Notes: generated from the sequence alone by a model not told the origin. A DNA stretch of 64,000 nucleotides from Phalacrocorax aristotelis (GCF_949628215.1 NC_134276.1:11621690-11685689), one strand, 5' to 3'; shown: positions 25,721 through 38,612, counted from the stretch's first letter. Program-made: numbers and translations.

Positions 25721-28700
25721 TTCCTCCAGCTAGATCTGGAGCTTTTTCCTTTTTTTCCCCTCTTTTGGATGCAAGTTCCAGAGAATATTTTGTATCTTTA
25801 ATATGAAGAAATGCCAGGCTTCCTCTGCATTCAAGTTCCTGAGCTCCTCAATAAAGCTGACCTCACTTTCCTAATTAGCTTCTTTTATTTATCAAAATGC
25901 GCAAAACCCCTTCTTAGTGATGTCTGTTTTGTTTATTCTTCCATTTAATTTAAACAAAAATAATCTCATCTGCTTTCAATGCAACCTTATTTTCTATGAC
26001 AGGCTCTTCAGGGTTGTCTTTGTTCTTTATGAAAACAAAGGCTGGGGTGTGTTGGCAAATAGACTGCTTTGAAGAAACCTATGGTGTGTATGTCCAGAAC
26101 TCAGCAGCCATTAGTATGTTTATTAGCCCCTTTACATATGAGGAGCTGAAGTGTCCCATCATTACATTTTTTCCATTAGTATTTCCCTACTAAAACAGAG
26201 GTGATCTCATCCTACCGCAGGTTTCTGCGTCCCTCACTGTACGTTGTCCTTACAGCTTCTCCTCAGTGTGATTTTGGCTTTTACCAGGGTGTCATGCTCT
26301 CTTTTTTCTTTCTTTTTATTTTTTTTTATGAAGGCTATGCACCTTTCAGTTAATATTTCTCTTCTCTGAGCATTGGTCCAATTCCATTCTAAAGAGAATT
26401 ATTTCCATAAAGTTTTATTTTAATTTCTCACTTGTTTTGGATCCTCTATTTTGTTGCATAGGTTCCTGGCATTCTTAGTGACTCTGCTGCTTTTCTTATT
26501 ACCACTCCAGTCAATCTCCTCAGTCTTTGAGCTCCTGTTTTCTATATTTGTTGCCACCACCTTCCTGAAGCCAAAATTCCCCCTGCCCTGGGTGTTAAAT
26601 GAAGAAACTATATGATTCCTTCCCAGGCTCTCTTCCCATCTCTCAATTTCAAGTTCTTTTTATCCATTCTGTCAGCTTGGATTGCAAGCTGGTATCCCAT
26701 ATGCTTAGGTGAAGTCTATCTATGAAGCGATGAAACCTCTTCTCAGAGAATACCTCCAAATGATCAATACACCAAGACTTTCTACATCACTTCTAGAATT
26801 ATTCAGTCATGTGCCCATGACTCATCTCATACTTCTAATTACACTTCTATTCTCGTCTTGGAGAGGAAACAGAATAAGTTCATCACCAATTTCATCCTCT
26901 TTTCTGTGAGACTTGGTTCAAAGAGTAACCAGCTGAGAAAATAAATCTTCAATGTTTCTGATGAAATAATAACTTTAAACTTTGTTAACCTGTTAATTAT
27001 TCCAAAAGTACAAGAGCAAAGTGAAAAGCCAGTATTGTTGATTTGCAAATTAGGAAAATTACTTTAACAAAGGAAGTATGCTTCAGTGAAAGGAAGTAAA
27101 CCTTGTAAGTAAATTTGGAAAAAGTGGAAATCAGAGACCTAAGAATGTTCTAGTTGAGAAGAAATCTAAAGAATATAGAATTTTAAATAGTTTTGGAAGT
27201 AGAAATTTAGTAAAGAAATTATTGGCCTAAGGGGATTACAATTTAGGAGTACAGAAACATCATAAAGCAGAAAAATAACTTCTGTATCAGTCCGCATCAC
27301 AGAGGATCCTGAGGAGATAAACAGTTTCTTCAAAAGCAGTAGGAGATGGCTTTCTATGACACTGTATATAAAATAATGGATAGCCTTAGAGAAGATGGAT
27401 TAGAATAATCTTTTTTTCATCATCCAGAGAATCATGACACAAGACCAAGGACAAGTTTAGCATAATCTTGAGATGGAAAATACTACAACGGGAGTCACTT
27501 TCTCAAACTCTAAGTAAACTGTGGAAGTTAGGAATTCAGTAAATTTAAAGAACTGCTGGCTATTCTGTGAATAGTTTGAGTGTTCAAAATCATAATGGGT
27601 AATGCTACCAAGAACTGGAGAAAGTATGGAATGTGTTAGTGGCAGGTGTAAACCAAATTCTAGCAGCTAAGGATCAGGGTAAAATTGTAATCTGAGGCAG
27701 GTCTTTCTACAGCTATAGGGTACTTTGTATCCCCCTTTGAAGCACTATGGCAATCTTATTGGATGATAGCTCTAAATTATAATTTTCTTTTATCCTGTAG
27801 AGGAAGTGATCAACTTATTAATAAGTGAATAAGAAGTATATCACCAAGATCAGCTCGAAGACACTTTCATTTTAGATTAAAATGCTAAGTTCTATTCCAC
27901 TTGGTAAATGGAGCTGTTGGTGTGCTTATCTTTAGAGGAAATAGAATGATAAGCATTTAGTTGAACTGGAGAAATATAAGGGTTTTCTTGAACCTGTAAT
28001 GGAAGAATCTAAGGGTATATTTACAGTGTGTATTTCATTTGACACAAACCCACTCTACCCATGTTCTGGGCAAAAGGAAAACCAAAGGATGATGTTAGTG
28101 TGATGCTTTGCCTGCAACACCATACTCAGGCTCTCCATAGGCCCAAGTCTAACACAGTCACACACCTTTTTTTATTTTTCAAGTCAGAGTATGAATAAGT
28201 TTCCTTTCATCGCCATGAAATAGGTAATGCAAACATACCCTCAGAGACAGTTAATTCGAAGGACCTCTTGGCAGCTGTAGCATGGCAATTCCAATGAATC
28301 TTAGCAGCACTCCTTTTGCTGCTAGCCATCTCTTGGACTCTGGACTGGCATTTCCTTTGCAAGGCTCACTGACTGCATGAGGCATGATGTCTCTGCAGTA
28401 AAGCTTTCTTCTTGGATGGACCAGCAGAAGCAATTCAAGGGTTCATGGACACAACCAGCCAAAGAGCTAAGAGACCACATCTACTCACAGAGAGCCAGGA
28501 CAGTTCATTTTAAAAAACTAATTTTTTTCACCTATTCTTAGCAGATATAAATTCACCAGTTGACTTGAACCATTATACTGAGGACGTTATAGGAGATTAC
28601 ATTCATCTCATTAAATCAATTCTCTGCCTCTATCAGTAAATTTTACTGCTACTCTAATTCAGACCTATTCTGAGTACCAATATCTTCAGATATGCTCCAG

Positions 28701-29869
28701 ATTTTCGTTCTTTTAAGTTATCCTTTACAAGCACATGTTGGTACCTTGATGTAGACTGTCAAGAACATCACCTAGTTCCCAAGAATTTGTATGAAAACAG
28801 CTATGTTTTCCTGAGCTGATAAAACAAAACCAATTTTTTTCCTTTGCAGAAGGACTTATGCTGTGCAGATCCTGCCCATGGTGAAGTTCACCAACATTGT
28901 ATCTTTAGGGCTTTTTAAAGATATTCTTAGAAGTAGACAATTCTATTCAGCTGTTCTACTGACAAGCAAAAGGATGTTATATTAAAACATGCTGCTTCAC
29001 TTCAAGACAAGTAAAGACATGCAGGTGGCATAGTCACTACGTGCCAACTGGGAGCTATCCCATCCCTCTTTTCTGTGAACTACAGCTTGTGGTTCTTAAG
29101 ACTCTTGGGAATCTATATTCGAGAGACTGAGCATTCCAGAAAACCATCTGAAATCAAGTATTACTCACTGGAATGCACAGGGTGTAATCTTTGGGTTGTT
29201 ATAGAGGAAAAGTTTCACACAACACCTTAGCTGGAATTTCCATCTTCATTCAGATAAATCTTCTGGTCTGCAAACTCAAGACAGCATGCAACCTTAACAC
29301 ACCTTTGTACTTTCTTCTATGTTGTCCTTTAAAAATAGAGGGCCACCCTTTTTAACCTCTCAGGTAAAATTTAATTCCTCTGTTTTCTTATAAGCACCTC
29401 AGCTGACCCCTTTTGATGTAGTAAACTACACAGTAACTCCTACTGCACTGCTCTGATGTGAAGCCACTCAGTGCTGAGGGCATTTTTAGCCTCATTCATT
29501 AAGGATGTTAACAGTTCTGAGTTCAGGTTTAACGACTGCATCCTTCATGTATCCAAGTGCTGCTAAGAATGGTGGATGTTACCCATGGTACTGAACAGAG
29601 AGATATGCAGAAAGAGTCATCATGCCATTTCTTCTACATAAGCATGAAACAAAAATAATAGATTTCCCAAAGTGTTCACAAGCCAAGGAACTTACTGGCC
29701 ATCAAGCTGTTCAGAAACAGCACCAACTTGACACCTATGTGCAAAACTGCTCGATTCCATTACCTACAGAGTTAGAATTCACAAAAGCAGATATTAATCA
29801 CTTTACACAAGCAATAGGTGTGTACATTCTGAAACAAAGAGATTACCTTTCCTGAAGCTTTCCTACAGG

Positions 29870-29999
29870 AACCAGCTAACTGCACTATTAAAGTGAAGTT
29901 AACTACCAGGTTAAAACTGGTAACTTTACCAGTAGGCACGCTAAACCAGGTAGCTAACCAGGCTAACTGGTTACTACAGTAAACCAGCTAACTATACTA
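29870..29999. repeat. Degenerate TAACCAG / CTGGTTA array
   Basis: Within about 130 bases the motif (T)AACCAG or its reverse CTGGTTA, and close variants such as TACCAG and CTGGTAA, occur about eight times in both orientations. One clear inverted pair at about 29954-29975 (CTAACCAG, short spacer, CTGGTTA) could form a small hairpin. It may be a decayed minisatellite or part of an unrecognised element. Confidence 0.5.
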
Positions 30000-30439
30000 C
30001 TCAAAGCTCCAACAAAGCTGATCATGCATTCTCTTCTGAGTAAAATGCTATGCTCTTTCAGATCCCCTGTGCTTCATTCATGAAATGTAAATAAAAATCA
30101 TCTGCAAAGGACTGAGAGATAAGTGCTTTGGAAACCATAAAAGATGCAGCTATGTATTCCTTCTTTTATCCCCAAACACTGCCAGTACCACTGTGGCCAA
30201 AATAACTTATTTGAAGAGTCAAAATGCCTTCCACAACGCTTCCAGAAATTTCATGTGTAATTTATATTCAAGTCAGGATTACAGGCCTGTGGATAGCCTC
30301 AGCCTTTGGGAATATGTGACATTTCCAATTAATGTCTCATTCTCAGCCATCGCTTTTCAGATCAATTGTATCATAACCTAAGCAAAGTCTGACTTAATTA
30401 ATGGTTGGAAGACAAGCGGTCAATAAAATTGCAGGATGC

Positions 30440-31730
30440 TGTAAGAAGGTATGGAGTAACTAATCCTGGAAACTTTTTCCAAAAACATGAAGGACAAGGA
30501 GATGATTGGGAGTAATCGGTATGGATTTACAAATGGAAAACCATGTTTAACCAACCTGATAGCCTACAATGACATGATTAGTTTGGTGGATGAGGGGAGA
30601 GCTCTGGACATTGTTTACCTTTACTTTAGTAAAGGTTTTGGCACCATCTCCCATCACATCCCCCTAGACTAGCTGACAAAATAGGGGTTAGGTAAGTGGA
30701 GAGTGAGGTAGATTGAAAATTGGCTGAATGACTGGATCGGGGGTGGGTTGTGATCAGTGGCACAAAGTCCAGTAGGAAGGCAAGTCACTAGCAGTGTGCC
30801 TCAGGGGTCAGTGCTGGGACCAATATTGTTTCTCTTCTCCATTATTGACCTGGATGATGTGGCACAGTATACCCTCAGCAAGTTCACAGATGATACAAAA
30901 CTGAGAGGAGCGGTTAATATGCCAGGAGGCCGTGCTGCCATTGAGAGGGAGAAATGGACTGACAGGAACTTCATGAAGTTCAACAAAGGGAAGTGCAAAG
31001 TCCTGTACCTGGAGAGGAACAACCTCAGGCAACCCCCAGTATATGCTGGGGGACACCAAGCTGGAAAGCAGCTTTGCAGAAAAGGACTTGAGCGTCCTGG
31101 TGGGCAATAAGCTGATCATGAGTTAGCAATGAACCCTCACAGCAAAAAAGGTGAACAGCCTCCTGGGGTGCATCAGAGCATTTCCAGCAAGCTGAGGAAG
31201 GTGATCCTTCCCCTCAACAGTGGTAAGGCCACACCTGGAGTACTGCATCCAATTCTGGGCTCCCCTGTGCAGGAAAGATATGGACTTAATGGAGTGAAGT
31301 CCACTACAGAGACACTAAGGGGCTTGGAGCATCTCCCAAATGAGGAGAGGCTGAGAGAGCTGTGTGACTGAGTAAACTCAGGAGGATCTTATTGATGTGT
31401 ATAAATACCTGGTGGGAAGGAGTGAAGAAAAGGTAGCCAGACTCTTCTCAGTAGTACCCACTGAGAAGACAATCGGTAATGGATATAAATCAAAACCCGT
31501 TAAATTCCATCTGAACACAAGAAAACTTTTTTTTCTCTGTGGGTGGTTAAACACTGGATCAGGTTGCCCAGAGAGATTCTGGAGTCTCCATCTCTGGAGA
31601 CACTGAAAACACAACTGTACACAGTCCTGGGCAACCTGATCTCACTGACCCTGCTTGAGCAGAAGAGGTTGGACTAGATGATCTCAGGAGGTCCCTTCCA
31701 ACCTAAAAGAGTCTGTGATATGGTGATTCT
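30440..31730 (+). mobile_element. CR1 LINE, 5'-truncated, sense
   Basis: Starts in the RT region and runs to a CR1 3' end, with GGTTGGACTAGATGATCTC...CCTTCCAACC at about 31667-31704 and a tail of GTGATTCTG type. Translated pieces include YGFTNGKPCLTNLIAY, YFSKGFGTISHHI (motif A, damaged: the Asp before FSK is Tyr and the AFD is GFG), [14 protein letters not shown] and FTDDTKLRG (motif C). The frame is interrupted by stops and shifts (for example near 30669 and 31110). It lies in the same orientation as the host gene. Confidence 0.9.
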
Positions 31731-33964
31731 GCAAGGCTCCAGCCTGACATCATAATTTGCTTTAAAAAACTGGTATTTTAAGCTGAGTACTGGTGAAAAG
31801 ATTTTCATTTGACATGACATAATGGGCAGAACTGTATTAACAGCACTGGCTGACTGATGCTTAGGTAGGCTTTGACTCATCCTGGGTTCTGAGATCCCTG
31901 GTTTCTGAAAAGTTTGCTTTTTTTTTCCAGTGCACATATATTTAAAGGTGGTAAATTTCCTGGGCCTTTAATGTGGTCTTTTATTGCTTACTGACATTAT
32001 TTTTCCATTCATTTATTGCTCCAGTTTTAAAAAGATGAAAGTGAACATGGAAATATGTTTGCAGTAGTATTAGTGCCTTTGGTTACATGTCATCTGTTAA
32101 GAAAGAGATAGCCTTTTGATAAGTAATAGGAAGAGAATAGTTTGTGTTGGCAGAACTCTCTTATTTGCAGTATACAGTGGCACTGAGAGCAGCTGGGAGG
32201 TAAACTCTCATGAATCTTCTGCATCCGTAGGTCCAACCCTTAACTGAAACATAAAAATAGTTTTCCGAAAGAGAAAACAAAGCAGCACACATTCTCACAC
32301 TTTTAATAACATCAGCACTGTCACCTGACAGAAAATGCTGTAGTTAAAGAACTTTCTGTTAAATATAAAGGCCTAATTCTTAGATAATGCAACAATTATT
32401 AGATTAACAGGGGACTGGTATCCTTATATGCCTTTGTCTTTTTACATTAGAGGTCATGATAGAAAATTTAAAATTCAAAGTCCCTTGCCAAAAGTCAAGA
32501 AGTACACCGACATATTCCAGGTAATTTACTGACATAAAATACAGCGGTAGAAAGTGACTGTTATACTGTGGAAATATATAGCAGTTCTACTGAAGGACAC
32601 AAAGCCTATCCATGAGACCTCCAAAGTGACTGCAGAAATACTTGTTATTAGATTCAATGGTGGGGTTAGAGCCCATGGACCACAGACGACTTCTGAATCA
32701 GCTTTCAAGTTAAGCAAGATAATTCTTTCTTTTTTATGTTTTCTGCAGTAATTAGAAGCAAAATGTGTAAAGCTTTAATCAGATATTGAAGCAGGCCTTT
32801 GTGAAAAGGTGGTTTAACCATAGTGATTTGCCTAGAAAAAAGTGATCTACTGGTTAGCAGATTGAAATAGTTGATGGTATTTTACCTATGATGATGGTCC
32901 CAGGTATGAAATATTAGCTACAAATTCCAGAGTCTAGTTTCAGTGCTGGGCATTTTTTGCTTCAAAGATGAGCAAAAATTAACTAATTTGAGATACTGTA
33001 ATTATGCCTTTAGTTAGAGAATCTCAAACAATGTAATCCTCTTTAGTCATTCTTATGAAACACCTGGTAGGCTAGGACCATAAAGATTGTAAAACTTGCT
33101 GTACGGTCAGCTTCTTGGTTAAATAGGAGGCAAGAATATCTGGTCTGCTTATGGAGAACAAAAAAAACTGTGAAGTGCATGACCTTCAAACACAACATTC
33201 TCATGTAATATATATAAAAGCAATTTCCATTTGAGCCTGATTTAGAAAAAATGACATTGGTTTATCCCACTTTGCAGATGCATTCACCCAGTAAAAGAGG
33301 TGTGACTCAGTACTTTACTCAGACAGAAGTCACCCACTGCTGTTTCTGGACCACAGGCCATCAGGTCTCTCACTAGGACTCCCATAAGAGGTTAGTCCGA
33401 ATGGCTAGTTGTGGCTCACAGTGCTCAAAGATCATCAAAGTAGCACGTGGAAATGAATTCTGCAACATGGGTAAGCTGAACCTAGTATTTGAATATCAAG
33501 ATAAGGAGGGAAATTCTGGCCTTGCTAAAGCCGGTGGGAATTGGTTTCCAAAAATATTTCTTCTGGGATCTGGTGCCTCTTCCCTCTTTCTGTGCAGCCC
33601 TCACCACACTCCACTCTCCAGCCCCCCAGGTCTGTAAATGCTTGTTGGCCGAGATTCTCTGTTTGGCTCAGACCATTATGTCCAGTCAGAGACTGTTCAG
33701 ATGCTGCTGCCACAAGGAATCTGAAGACACAAGCATAAACAAAACAAAGCTCTACCTACTCCAATCTGCACTGGGACCTGTTCTTCTGACCAAGAAACTC
33801 TAGCTTGCTGTTAATGACCATGTCTTTTCTCTATCTACCTAGTAGCACGTATGATCTTAGATACCCTCTGCTATTTAGTAGATCAAGTAGATCCCTCATT
33901 GCATGCAAAATCAACAGCATCTTCCCTCCTATTCCCTGGTGAAAAGAGTAAATGTCCTGTATAT

Positions 33965-34140
33965 CCATTCCTTACCAGAACACGGCACCCAGAGAGGCTG
34001 TTGACTCTCCATGGCTGGAGATAGTCAAAACCTGACTGGACATGTCCCTGAAAAACCTGCTGTAGTTGATACTTCTTTGAACAGGAGGCTTGGAATAGAC
34101 AATCTCCAGAGATTCATTCCAACATAAATGATTCTGTGTT
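33965..34140 (+). mobile_element. CR1 3'-end remnant, diverged
   Basis: Only the tail region remains. It matches in order the CR1 3' segments 'CAGAGAGGCTGT..ACTCTCC', 'GGAGATA.TCAAAACC..ACTGGAC', 'GAACAGGAGG.TTGGA..AGAC.ATCTCCAGAG.T..TTCCAAC' and a terminal ATGATTCTGTG. It is much more diverged than the copy that begins 270 bases downstream, so it is an independent, older insertion. Confidence 0.7.
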
Positions 34141-34410
34141 TGTATGTCTATGCCTATTACCCCTCATTTAACCATCTCACCAATATAATGACTCACAGGC
34201 CCAGCCAGAACAGAGTTATTGTCTAGTCATTTTGCAAGGCTTTTACTGGGTCTCCGAAAAGACCTTAATTCAGGAAATTATCATTACACACTTCATCTGT
34301 ATTGAGTTGAAATACAAACCAGCCAATGCTTTAGAAGAGAATGCAACGTCACTTTCTGCAAAACCATTTTACTTACTCATCTGTTCACATGCTGTTTACA
34401 AACATAAGGG

Positions 34411-35312
34411 TATCACCCTCAGTAAGTTTGCAGATGACACCAAGCTGGGTAGAAGTGTTGATCTGCTCGAGGGTAGGAAGGCTCTGCAGAGGGATCTGCA
34501 CAGGCTGGATTGATGGACCGAGGTCAACTGTATGAGGCTTAACAAGGCCAAGTGCCTGGTCCTGCACTTGGGTCACAACAACCCTGTGCAACGCTACAGG
34601 CTTGGGGAGGAGTGGCTGGAAAGCTGCCTGGCAGAGGAGGACCTGGGGGTGCTGGCTGACAGCCAGCTAAACATGAGCCAGCAGTGTGCCCAGGTGGCCA
34701 AGAAGGCCAACAGCATCCTGGCTTGTATCAGGAATAGTGTGGCCAGCAGGAGCAGGGAAGGGATTGTGCCCCTGTACTCGGCACTGGTGAGGCCACACCT
34801 TGAATATTGTGTTCAGTATTCAGTCTCATCATAAGAGAATCATGAACTCCACGAACTATAAGTATAATCAAAGTTCATTCCAACCACATGTCTAAAACTT
34901 AAGTTAAATCTTGCCCTTTCTCATTAGTAATAGGGCATTTATAATTATTTTTATATATATATATTTATATATATAAATTATGGCTCTCTACAACTACCTG
35001 AAAGAAGGTTGTAGTCAGGTGGGTGTTGGTCACTTCTCCCAGGTCACTAGCGGTAGGATAAGAGGAAATGGTTTCAGGCTGCGCCAGGGGAGGTTTAGAT
35101 TGGATATTAGGCAAAATTTAATGAAGGACTGGTCAGGCATTGGAACAGGCTGCCCAGAGAGGTGGTGGAGTCACCATCCTTGGAGGTATTTAAAAGATGT
35201 ATAGACGTGGCACTTCAGGGCATGGTTTAGGAAAGATGGTGGTGTTGCATTGACAGTTGGACTTGATGATCCTAGAGGTCTTTCCCGACTTAATGATTCT
35301 ATGATTCTATAA
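34411..35312 (+). mobile_element. CR1 LINE, 5'-truncated and internally disrupted, sense
   Basis: The first part (34411-34822) begins in the RT frame at [31 protein letters not shown] and continues to [12 protein letters not shown]. It closely matches 40605-41002 in the 39-41 kb copy, so both belong to one subfamily. Unrelated AT-rich DNA follows (34823-34975). The 3' part then resumes at CTACAACTACCTGAAAG and ends with the tandem ATTCTATG tail at about 35311. The segment missing here is about 156 bases long in the other copy. A stop codon at 34513 also breaks the RT frame. Confidence 0.9.
34823..34975. other. AT-rich segment replacing part of a CR1
   Basis: About 153 bases with no similarity to the CR1 segment expected here. 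The second half is an AT-rich tract with TA repeats (34951-34976). It replaces, rather than adds to, about 156 bases of the CR1 3' region as judged from the 39-41 kb copy. Its origin is unknown. Confidence 0.6.
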
Positions 35313-36224
35313 GATGAATCATGTCAGTGTACTTTGCTTTAAGACCTTGTTTCCAAAAGCAGCAGATGGCACAGACTGACAACAGCATCTGAAGACATTC
35401 ATCTCCCTATGCATGAACAGTGATGATGCCTTCCAAAAGCTCAGAGCAAAAAGGGTAAGACTTTTCCTCACTGAAAGGTTATAATGGCCATTTTCATCAA
35501 GTATCATCTTTTCTTTTCCTTGGTGAAATAGGAGACAAGAGAAGGTAAAAGAAGATCATAATGAAGGGACTCCAGAGAATGTTAGAAGCATTGGCAACTT
35601 GTCAACCTAAGTGTTCCCTATATTAGATGCTTGCATATACTCTATTTACTGCAGTGTATAGATCCCATTTTATAGAATTCCAAGACTGCCTTAGGATCCC
35701 CTACTGTGTATGGCAGTTGAACATAGGAACCCCTAAAAATACATAGCGGCAATAATGGCCTTAGATTTGATTTCTTTTTGGAGCTATGACTGGTTTGCAT
35801 GTACATTTTTTGCACGTACTTGTTTCTGGTTGTATAGCTGTCACATGCTGCCAGTTCTCCATGTGGAGAACCACAGAGCAGTTGAGTAAATCACTGTGGA
35901 AATTACCACTGCATGTTTTCATTTCCATAAGAGGACATCCCAAGGTTTGTACTGGTCAAAAATGCTCTATTCTGTTTAAACAGGTCTACAAGGCAAAGCT
36001 CCAGGATGCACCTTATCATAGCTAACCAGATCTCCTGGCTAACTGGTGCTGACTATGTCCCATAGTCTGCAATAGTCCCAATTTTATTATCTTGATATAT
36101 CTGCTGGATATTTTTACTATCTTCTGTAATATCTTGAGCCTTGTATTTCAAAACAGAATTCTTTTATGTTCTGGGATTTGTTGGTGTTTGTTCACTTTTG
36201 TTTTTTTATTCAACTAATCTGCTA

Positions 36225-36280
36225 GTGAATATTAAAAAAAACCAAACCCACAAACCAAACAGCTTAACAAAACAAAACAT
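36225..36280 (+). repeat. A/AC-rich low-complexity tract
   Basis: A run of A followed by CCAAAC/CAAAC/AAAAC units. Simple low-complexity sequence. Confidence 0.6.
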
Positions 36281-38194
36281 GGTTTCTGCTTGCACAAAAT
36301 TATTTTCATTCTTCAATTTCCTGCTCTCCTTTCTAAAAGAAGTGGAAGCTAAGTTATTCTAAGGACCTGAGCGTTGTTTTGTTGATGTAAGAGAGAAAAA
36401 AAACCCTCAACATAATTTCCTTTGACACATATTCAGGCTAAAGACAGTAGCAAAGGTAAAGGAAATACAAGGTAATAGTGAAGGTAACAGAAGGTGAGCT
36501 AGCCTTTCACACAATATATATTTGTATCTGCCAGGACACAGTAAAGTTTTGTCCAGAGTTTTAAACAGTGAAATGCCATTACTTTGTTTGCTCCCATGCT
36601 CCAGCCTTTTATAGTTGATCTGAATAAAATTTTAGGGTCTTTTTTTCTTTTAACAAAATAACAGCCTAGAAAAAGCTACACATTTAAAGTTTTTCTATGA
36701 AATGCAATATAGTGTTGGGAGACCAAAAAAAATGTTATTGACAATAGTATGTCGTATAGTTATTTATAGAATCTGACTAGATTGCACCTGTTGTGTTTTA
36801 CAGCTTTTCATATCAGGCCCTTTGTCAGCAGTAAATGAGTTTTCATACTTGCAGTTGTTCATGTAGGTTTCGTGTTCTTCCTTGGTTGAAGCAATGAACA
36901 GCTGTGATTACTTCAAGTGAAGAAAATCAAGCTGATATGGACTGACATATACAGGAAACACAATTTCTTTCGTGCATTAGTGAAAAAAACAGCCTGTTTT
37001 TGTTGTTATTCAGTGATTGTGCTCAGCAACTGGAGGTTTTGAAGGTGGGCCATCAGTGGTGCCCACATCAGTAAGCACTCAGAGTAAATGTCTTGATTTC
37101 ATTCATTGCGTGAAAAGCAATAGTACCCTAGATAGAGACATTATCTCAGCAATAACAGGACCTTTTGCCATCCTAGAGTAGATGGCAAGATCCTGACTTC
37201 AGTGTGAGGGCAATGGTATAAGGGACCTTCACCCCCAAGCCTGCTGCAAAATGCAGCTCAGCTGCGGGTAACTAGACGTACAAAACAAGGTTATTGCCCC
37301 CTGAAACATTTTGTCAACACAAATGGGCTGTTTGTGTAGAGGAGTGGCTGGCAAGGACCTGAATGAGAATGTTGCGTCGTGTCACTCGGATCAGCACAAG
37401 AGAGCCCAAGGAGCTGTGCTTCTGAATGGTATCACTGAAACCTACTGTCCTCATAAAAGCAATTGTAATAGTACAGACCGAGGGCATAGCTAGCTTTACG
37501 CTCTGCCTCTAATTGTAGGCATAAGCAGACACAAGCAGGCACTCAGGAAAAAAAACCCAGAGCAATCATATATGATACTTCTCCTGTATTCTCTCAGCTT
37601 GATTCCTTCCCACTGAGAGGGTTTCCTGAACCCAGTATGTTCTGTTTAGCAACCTTGAACTGATGTCTCTTTCAAGTACTTTTCCAGCTTTCCCATGAAC
37701 AGACGTAAAATTTTGCATCTGCAAGATCTGTTAAGGAGTTCCACAAGTTTACTACCTATTGCAGCAACCACCCCCTTTTGTTTGCCTTGAATCCCACTAG
37801 CTTTGCTTAACAGGCTTAGCTCTTCTATTGGCTCCATTCCTCAGTACCAGTATGCCACTAAGGTGACATTTTGGAGCAGTAAGCTGGACAGGTGCTGTCA
37901 TTTTTTCCAAGGTGTACCTAATAGGGGTGGTTTTCTCTAATAGAGAAGAGCAAGGCTCACGAACCTTGAGCATTCTTCCTAATCTGTGTCTAGGGAGAGT
38001 CCCTGTGCCTGTCTATCTCAGTTTCCCACCTGTTCAGTCATGAGAAGTATTTTTAACAATTCTTCCTGCTTTGAGAAAGACCGATGAAGAGCACTTACAA
38101 TGTAAGTGATAACCTGTGTGTTCTGGTTCTAGAGTGACATTCCTGAACATAACCTAGAAAGAGACAAGCAGACTAACCCCAGAAAAGTGGCAGG

Positions 38195-38303
38195 GCTGGT
38201 TAGTAGGACACTTGCTTGTGACTATGGGAGACTTAGACTTGAGTCCTTTTACAAAGAAAGGCTCTTCTACCAAGGAAGTGGCCTAACCACTAGGCAATAG
38301 GGA
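38195..38303 (+). mobile_element. Probable tRNA-derived SINE remnant with inverted ends
   Basis: The left end (GGCTGGTTAGTAGGACAC) resembles a tRNA A-box region. The block GACTTGAGTCC at 38236-38246 resembles a pol III B box (GGTTCGANNCC type). The right end has GGCCTAACCACTAGGC, whose reverse complement again reads like the left end (GTGGTTAGG). This head-and-inverted-tail layout is the one I recall for old amniote tRNA-like repeats with a '...CCTAACCACTGGGCTAT' end. It has no tRNA fold, so it is not a tRNA gene. The assignment is by eye and tentative. Confidence 0.45.
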
Positions 38304-38507
38304 ATTCTCTAGAAGAGTCTGTCTTTCCTCTTCTGCTTCCTCTTTTCTCCGTAAAAACACCCAGTACCAGGAAAGTTCCTGCAACCTCAGAAAGTATCAG
38401 AAGCCCAGAAAAGTATTTATCACCCCATAAATATACTATCTGATCAGCGATCAGGTTTTTGCCCTGGAGGAACCAACCACTTGCTTCTGCCTTCTGCCCT
38501 GCTAGCG

Positions 38508-38612
38508 GTGCGATGTATTGTCTCTGTCGTGGCTGGCGCACTAGGTGGCAATAGAGAGTCAGCACTGTCGCTACTCGCACCGGAGGAAGCCACAGGCGAG
38601 CGAAATTACACA
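38508..38612. promoter_or_regulatory. Isolated CpG cluster with CTCF-like core
   Basis: About ten CpG dinucleotides in roughly 105 bases, inside an intron that is otherwise CpG-poor. At 38535-38553 the sequence GGCGCACTAGGTGGCA fits the core of the CTCF consensus (CACYAGRKGGC). Together these suggest a methylation-protected regulatory site, possibly a chromatin-loop anchor. No binding can be shown from sequence alone. Confidence 0.4.

Noticed and set aside
25720..26950. Extension of the 24-25.7 kb LINE fossil into its endonuclease region
   Set aside because: No endonuclease landmark (GDFN, SDH or ETWW-like block) could be read on either strand, so the boundary was left at 25.72 kb.
37640..38000. 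An ancient LINE 3' fragment
   Set aside because: Phrases such as GGAGTTCCACAAGTTTACTACCT loosely recall old amniote LINE tails, but I could not establish an ordered match. A Dfam search would decide.
38197..38267. A functional tRNA gene
   Set aside because: Only A-box and B-box-like blocks are present. No acceptor stem or cloverleaf can be drawn, and the right end is an inverted copy rather than a tRNA 3' half.
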